A stretch of DNA of 64,000 bases, taken from NCBI GenBank assembly GCA_014621425.1, contig JAANBB010000134.1, positions 25,657-89,656 on the forward strand. Direction: 5' to 3'. The stretch comes from Cylindrodendrum hubeiense (lineage: Eukaryota; Ascomycota; Sordariomycetes; Hypocreales; Nectriaceae). Below are positions 58,183 through 64,000 of this stretch, piece after piece. Position 1 is the first letter of the stretch. Each line of letters starts with the position of its first letter. The position numbers were made by a program, and so were the translations under genes. The notes under the pieces are model-generated. The model was not told the origin of the DNA, did not search any database, and saw only the letters and a list, made by a program, of their open reading frames with translations.

Positions 58183-59934
58183 ATGGCTGCACTATCGAGC
58201 TCTGCCGGGGCATTGGTGAGTCCATTGCGGCGCGCTCTGCCCGGTACACCCAATTGCTAATAGCTCCCAGAGCCCCGACCCGTTGAGCAAGCTCCACACC
58301 GACGCCGGTGCCCTGCTTCACGAAGCCGAATCGAAGCCCGAGTTCCAGCATAAGCAGGAAGTGGCTAAGCAGCGACGGATGGCGAACCTGGTACGGAGAT
58401 AATTGAAAGCTGGAACTTTGTTCGGGACGTCCTTGGTACTAATGGTGGAGCAGATTGGGGACCAGATGTCCGCGCCCATGACCATCCACGAGATCCGAGT
58501 CCACGGAGCCACCAATACCCGCAGCAGCTTCCTCGAGCCTATTTTCAGTCCCCTCGTTGGCGACGCCCAAAACTCTGGATCTACCATTGGCGATGTGATA
58601 GGAAACCTCCGCGTTGCGAGCGCAAAGCTCGACGGACTTCGTACGTTCATATCACGCTCAGCAGCTATCATGTCCTCGAAGCTAACCAAGCAATAGAAAT
58701 CTACAGCCCGCAGCCCGAACTCTTCCTCACATCAGCTCAACAGACCGATCCGTCGACCTCCCCCGACGACGTAAATGTCGACATTCGCGTTCGAGAACTC
58801 TCCCGATTCAAGCTCCAGACCGGAACTGACGTTGGAAATGGCGAGGGTTCAGCATACGGTTCCCTGCTCTGGCGCAACATGTTTGGAGGCGCCGAGATGC
58901 TTACGCTTAACGCAAAGGCCGGCACACGCACTCGATCCGCATACAGCGCCAACCTCAGCGCCCCGGTCAAGAGCAACCCTGACCTGAGGATATCGCTCGA
59001 GGGCTTGGCTTCGGCCGCCGAGAAGCCTTGGGCTTCACATGAGGAGGTACTGAAGGGCGGTACGGTCCGGTTCTCGTGGCTCAACGCCCAGCGAGATACT
59101 CAGGCAGTAGAGTACTCCGGTGTGTGGCGACAGATTACCGGCTTAACTGCGACAGCTAGCCCCACGGTGCGGGCTGCTGCGGGAGACTCCATCAAGAGCT
59201 CTGTCAAGCATACCTTCTACCGAGAAAGACGGGACAACCCGCAGCTCCCGCAGAGCGGCTATATGGTCCGCTCCGGCCTTGAGTTCGCCGGTGTGGGCCC
59301 TCTTGGTGGAGATGTCGCCTTCTCCAAGGGCGAGTTTGAGATCGGAGGCGCGGTTCCCGTGCCTATCCCCGGCTGTCCCCATCGGACAGGCATCTCGGTT
59401 GGTGCAGGACTCAGACTAGGAATGCTGTGCCCGCTTCCTCTTGGCTATGACTTTGATAGCAAGATCCGCCCTAGCCATCTCAACGACCGTTTCCAGCTCG
59501 GCGGACCCACTGATGTGCGAGGCTTCAAGCTCGGCGGCCTGGGACCTCACGATGGGCAGGACTCTGTCGGCGGTGACGTCTTTGCTGCTGGCAGCGTCAA
59601 CATGCTCCTCCCTGTGCCATACAAGGGCCCCGACTCCGGCCTTCGCTTCCAGCTCTTCGCCAACGGTGGCCGCCTTGTTGCGCTTAAGAACAAGAGCAAG
59701 GCGAACCCTGAGGGCGGTGTCCAGGGGATCAACGCCTCGGCTGTGGCAAACGGCATGGTGAATGCGGTGGGCGACCTCCTCAACGGCGTCCCCAGTATGG
59801 CAGCGGGCGTTGGCCTGGTGTACGCGCACCCTGTTGCGCGGTTTGAGCTGAACTTTAGCTTGCCTCTGGCCCTGCGGAGGGGAGAGGTGTCGACCAAGGG
59901 GCTACAGGTTGGTGTGGGGATTAACTTCTTGTAG
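58183..59934 (+). CDS. sam50: Sam50/Tob55, mitochondrial outer-membrane beta-barrel assembly protein
   Basis: Four exons: 58183-58215, 58271-58390, 58454-58640 and 58697-59934, 525 aa. Donors are gtgagt, gtacgg and gtacgt; acceptors are cccag, agcag and aatag. The N-terminal region contains PMTIHEIRVHGATNTRSSFL, the POTRA domain typical of Sam50 (about 60-160). The Omp85 barrel covers about 170-525: LLWRNMFGGAEMLTL, RLGMLCPLPLGYDF, FQLGGPTDVRGFKLGGLGP (the conserved VRGF loop 6 motif) and the terminal strand STKGLQVGVGINFL, with an aromatic/hydrophobic beta-signal ending in Leu. Sam50 is the core of the SAM complex, inserting beta-barrel proteins such as Tom40 and porin. It is divergently paired with ubc6 and converges on the next gene (165 bp gap). 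Confidence 0.95.
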
Positions 59935-60099
59935 GATACATGTAGACTATCATCCTGGGCGAAAGAGTTCTAGAGATGCTGACTTTGCAACTTTTACTTT
60001 GTATATCTGGTGCGTTCAGAGGGCAGTAATGCCTCATTGGAATATATGTGAACTCGGAATCAAGAACTTGACAACTCCTGCAATGCTATTTACGCACGT

Positions 60100-61344
60100 C
60101 TATCCCAGCGAGATCCAGTAGTCGCTCCAGCCAACCGACTCATATACATCCTTCGGCGCCGAACGTAACGACATGAACAATACTACCCACGTCACCGTCT
60201 TGCACATGGCAAATATACCTACCAACCACCAATGCATAGGCCCTAAATATCCAAACCAACCCTCCCCCGTCTTCCATGATTTCGGGGCGTAGACACCAGC
60301 GGCCGGCAGGGACGCCATCAGCCAAGCTACCAGAATGCTCCCGCGCCACAGCCATGCCTCGACGGGCGTGGGGAAGCCGTAGTTCCACGCCGCAAGATAA
60401 ACGCCCAAGCAGAGCAATAAGAGGACCAGCCCGCCGAATAGAGACGCACGGGTCCCTGGCGTGTGGTGGTGGTCCCGGGCGAAGCGGTCCGGGACAGCTA
60501 CGGTGATTTGATACGGTGCCTCGAGGCCCTGCGGCTTGCCGAACCACGCGGCGTACGTGACAATGCCGCAGAGGACGTACCCGGCGGTCGCGACCTCGGG
60601 TAGCGAGAGGGACACGCGGAGAGCGAGGCGGGAGAGGGCATTGGCGGCGAAGTAGGTGGTCTGGCCGATGGTGATGAGCTTGGTCATCCCGTCCGACTTG
60701 GCACGCTTGCTGATGTCGTCGTTGTCAGGGAACATGTCGAAGCGTAGGGGCAGCGTTTGATCTTCTCCCTGGCTGTCGCGATGCCGTGTTAGATGCTCAA
60801 CGAGCGCTGCTGATGTGAAGCGAGTATCTCGATATTGCTGTACCGAGCTACACGAGGCATTGGAGTACCAAGAAGCCCGTGGCCGGATAGTCGCATTCGC
60901 TGCTGATGGCCCGGCTTCTGGAGGTTGCGGTGAAGCAACGATCTCGTCGGGTCCTGGCCCAGCTTCCTTCTTGATGGATGGATTCTCTTGGTTGGCCGTC
61001 TGGCTCCCAGGGCTCTCCTCTTCGTCGTCGATATTGACAGCAACAGCTCCCATCGACAAGAGAAACGACTGCTTTAGCGTCCACTTCTCCCAGCCCGGGA
61101 ACTGGCGGATTTGACTACGCCAGTACCACGAATCGCTGAATTCTTTGACGGCCATGGCAACCACGGCCTCCGGGAAGAGAATACATGAGACGGTGTACCC
61201 AACTTGGGAGCCCGTGCCCCATTGGTCAAGGTTCGCATGGATAGATGCCCAGGTACATAGAAGAGAGGTTGACAAGCAGGTCCAGAGGATATCCATGGTG
61301 CCTCGCCCACAGTTGGGCTCGGGCTGAAAGCCTACATGCTCCAT
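60100..61344 (-). CDS. Fungal multi-spanning membrane protein, unknown function
   Basis: 414 aa from the ATG at 61344; the frame is open further upstream only with TTG. The N-terminus GFQPEPNCGRGTMDILWTCL belongs to a common family of fungal hypothetical membrane proteins that begin with this E-P-N-x-R-G-T element before a first transmembrane helix. Hydrophobic segments are at about 17-36, 45-64, 255-275 (SLPEVATAGYVLCGIVTYAA), 305-325 (FGGLVLLLLCLGVYLAAW), 335-355 (GSILVAWLMASLPAAGVYA) and 378-398 (WWLVGIFAMCKTVTWVVLFM). A long polar, acidic loop (about 100-215) lies between the early and late helices. No catalytic motif is visible. Function unknown. Confidence 0.8.
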   Translation of the reverse strand: MEHVGFQPEPNCGRGTMDILWTCLSTSLLCTWASIHANLDQWGTGSQVGYTVSCILFPEAVVAMAVKEFSDSWYWRSQIRQFPGWEKWTLKQSFLLSMGAVAVNIDDEEESPGSQTANQENPSIKKEAGPGPDEIVASPQPPEAGPSAANATIRPRASWYSNASCSSVQQYRDTRFTSAALVEHLTRHRDSQGEDQTLPLRFDMFPDNDDISKRAKSDGMTKLITIGQTTYFAANALSRLALRVSLSLPEVATAGYVLCGIVTYAAWFGKPQGLEAPYQITVAVPDRFARDHHHTPGTRASLFGGLVLLLLCLGVYLAAWNYGFPTPVEAWLWRGSILVAWLMASLPAAGVYAPKSWKTGEGWFGYLGPMHWWLVGIFAMCKTVTWVVLFMSLRSAPKDVYESVGWSDYWISLG

Positions 61345-63592
61345 TGGCGTCTCGTCAAAAGACAACCAGGAAACTATCAAGATAGAGTCGCCATGTTGGC
61401 TCGAAGAAGCGAGAGACAATTGCCAAGTTAGTCTGGCGACTCAGTATTGCCTGGCTTGACGAGATGCCTCAACAAGAGGAGAAGCGGCGCGTGCTGCCGA
61501 GAGCATATTGGCCAGGATCCCTAGTTGCATGAGATGACCCCTGTCAAATCGGGCCAAGCCCTCGCGGCCATAAAGCTGGAGTTCGCGATGGCTTCAGTTG
61601 ATGTCTACATGCCAATGATCCCTTGGCACTGGATGGGGATATTGGTGATATAAAGCCATGCTTGAATGGAGTGGGATTGAATGAGGATATTCATATCCTT
61701 GCACGTCGCTTACAAGCAATCGAGTGCACCCATGGAATAGAGGACCCTGAATGGTCTCCACCTTTAGGGCATTACACTGGGGAATCGACAAAATCAACTC
61801 CCTCGCCCATGTTGATGAATGGCTATCAATGAAGGAATTGGAGAGAAGAAAGTAGGCTTGAAAGCCACACCTAGATCACTGGGAAGATGCATGGGTTTAT
61901 GGGGGCTCACTTGAGCATAGCACGAGCACTTGCTGTGTTTGTTGGCTCCGCGTATTGGCTGGTCTGTCTGACACCTCCCACTCGGACATTTTCCTGAATG
62001 GGTGCAGATGGCTTTCATGTGCATGTGATATGTGCATGCGATGTCTCGTCGAGGGCTTCATCTGGGGTTGAACACCGTAACGGTCACTGATTGTGTATCG
62101 GAGAGAAGTTGGCCGGGTAGAGTGGACCCTCCGGACGGTAGCTATGTCCGGAGACAAAGTCGGACAGATACAGAGTCGTCCACCCAAACCGGAAAGATTC
62201 GGCGCCGATATGGTACAGGTCGCATCGGAGACAGGATGGGACGCGCGGGCAGCGACCCGTTGCCGGGAAGGAAGTGTGTAGTGGCCGTGGGGGAACATTC
62301 CATCGGCGGGTGTCTTTCCATCCAACGTGGCCGTCAACGCGGGAATTAACTACTACGAAGTAGGGGTGATGCAAGCGAAGGATGCTGAGCCACGCAGGCG
62401 TAAGCCTTTTCCATGGGACATGCGTCCCAGTCCCAGGATCGAGGGGATGGGTGTGCATGGCAACCGCATAAGGAAGACGGAGATGATCGTCAGCGGCAAA
62501 AACGCACCTTGCCATACGTAGCACATAGCACGTAGTATTGTTTACCGTGTCTGTTCCTGTCGGGCTGTTGATAAAAACCGGCTCCCCGACGCAGGCAGGC
62601 AGACGCAGAGCTCGATGCTGCTAGGGGTATTTGGCGGAGCCAGGGCCCCGTGTCCCGCTCCGCAACGGCGGAGTTGCGGAGGATGTGGGCCAACCCCTTG
62701 CCATTCCCAATCTCCCATCAAGACACTTCTCTGCCTTGTGGGGAATCGCCCTTCAGGTGTGAGGCCGCTCGCCACCACTAAAAACAGACCTGAGGCTGAG
62801 TCTGGGTCTGCTCCTTGACCTGAGAGAACGCGCTCGAGCGGCGGCCGTTGGAACTGGGGTTGGATTGTGGATATACTAATGTCGTAGATCTGAAGCATAG
62901 CTCAGGGAGGATCCCTCATTTGCAGGGTTCGCTTTCGTGTTCGCCAAACAGAGCAGCAGAAACAGAGTGTTTGAAGCAAGCTGCCATGATGAGTTGTCTA
63001 TCAACATGTCGGGCTGTTCATGTACCTGTTATCTCCCTTCAGACGAGAGCTCCCGGACATAACAGCTCGCAGGTTTGAGCTGGGTTGTCCAGCAGCCCAT
63101 CTTGAATGGTCGACTCCCGCGTTGGTAATGTGCCGAACCGGCATGTTCGTTATCCCGGGCATCTTGAGGCTATCTCCTTAATTACGATCCTGGCGTCGAT
63201 GATAGCTCGGGGACAGTCGCCTAGGTGAGCCCTGAGCATGCCGTATGAACGACAAGGCATTTGAATGGGTCCATCCTGGCCCATGTCGTAGTCGGGTATC
63301 GATTGGACCGAAGAGCTGTTGTTGGTCAGATTACGGTGTCCGTACGGGCGGTCGAACACCTTGCCAAGAGTTCAGCGCGGAGTCCCAAGAATACCAATGT
63401 AGATCTTCACGGTGGTACAGTCTCACACCAAGTTAACGCAATAGGCAGACTCAAAACCTTGATTCGATCGATTCGTGGTTGTACTACCCAGTACCATGCC
63501 CTGTGCTTGGCTTGACAGAGGTCGGCACAACGTCCTCCCGAGACCGACACCGTGTCTCTGGTTTCTGGTTTCCTCACTGTCGAGCTACACGA
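61345..63592. other. Intergenic region
   Basis: No gene supported in 2.2 kb. Frames of 60-146 codons occur on both strands but overlap each other and contain no domain. The composition is mixed, with no tRNA-like or repeat structure beyond short direct repeats. Confidence 0.5.
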
Positions 63593-63598
63593 GATGAG

Positions 63599-64000
63599 AT
63601 GTGCGCCATTGCGTGGATGCGCATGTTTTGGAGCAGTCACACCGATACCGAGGCCTTTTGGGGAGTGCTTGTGGCATCATCAACGCATCGATGTGATGTA
63701 CGCGCATCTCGTGCATCTCGTGCATCCATGATCGGTCTCGCAATCCGAGGCCGCCTGGCGTACCAGTTCCATCCCATTCCAGCCCACTGCCACGAGGACA
63801 TCGGCAATAACGCTGCTGCCGCAGATGGTTCCCACTGGCCACCCTCCCCAAACGCCACCAGCACCTGGAGCGGCCGCCTGCACATCCCCCTCGACGACGA
63901 CGGCCCCAGAGCCCTCAAGCCCACAAGCCGAACTGGCTGCACAGTTTTAGAGTGCCTGCTAGCTAGCGCGGGACGGGCTGACGGGTTCGCGGGCGGCGGG
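63599..64000 (+). other. Open frame running off the right edge
   Basis: A plus-strand frame is open from before 63560 through the last base. ATGs are at 63599, 63617, 63623 and 63728. From 63728 it reads MIGLAIRGRLAYQFHPIPAH and then a GC-rich stretch with LHIPLDDDGPRALKP. It could be the 5' part of a gene continuing beyond the window or a chance frame; a minus-strand frame of 101 codons overlaps it. No domain recognised. Confidence 0.2.

Overview
The window is nuclear DNA of a filamentous ascomycete, most likely a Sordariomycete. Genes carry short GT-AG introns (about 49-93 nt, often with CTAAC/CTGAC-type branch sites) and lie between long intergenic stretches. Their products include recognisable fungal families: a full-size PDR-type ABC-G transporter, a TMD0-bearing ABC-C transporter, a LaeA-like methyltransferase, a WSC wall protein, Ubc6 and Sam50. 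I see no rRNA, tRNA, CRISPR array or intact transposon. All splice models were built by hand from donor, branch and acceptor sites and reading-frame continuity.

Left part (1-15.7 kb): a conserved fungal protein of unknown function with an apparent frameshift in a C7 tract; a HAD-type phosphatase (minus strand); a FAM86/METTL21-type lysine methyltransferase; and a three-exon coiled-coil protein. Gene-poor DNA with small tandem repeats separates them.

Middle-left (15.7-28 kb): a transport and methyltransferase block. An ABC-G (PDR) pump on the plus strand converges on an ABC-C (MRP) pump on the minus strand, and a LaeA-like SAM methyltransferase lies upstream of the ABC-C gene in the same orientation. 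No polyketide, peptide or terpene backbone gene is present, so an export or resistance role is only inferred.

Middle-right (28-45.6 kb): two gene deserts flank a GPI-anchored WSC protein with tandem C-x-G-D-D-C modules. Then come a short MetE-like protein with all four zinc ligands, an ankyrin/GNAT-like gene interrupted by an in-frame TAG, and a salicylate-hydroxylase-type flavin monooxygenase. A 12 x 20 bp minisatellite fills the gap between the monooxygenase and a convergent orphan gene.

Right part (45.6-61.4 kb): denser housekeeping DNA. It holds an orphan 425-aa protein divergent from a small predicted membrane protein, a TMEM135-like membrane protein, a BTB-domain protein with two in-frame introns, and a head-to-head ubc6/sam50 pair (ubc6 appears to have a GC-AG first intron). 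A multi-spanning membrane protein converges on sam50. The last 2.6 kb holds no convincing gene, apart from one open frame running off the right edge.
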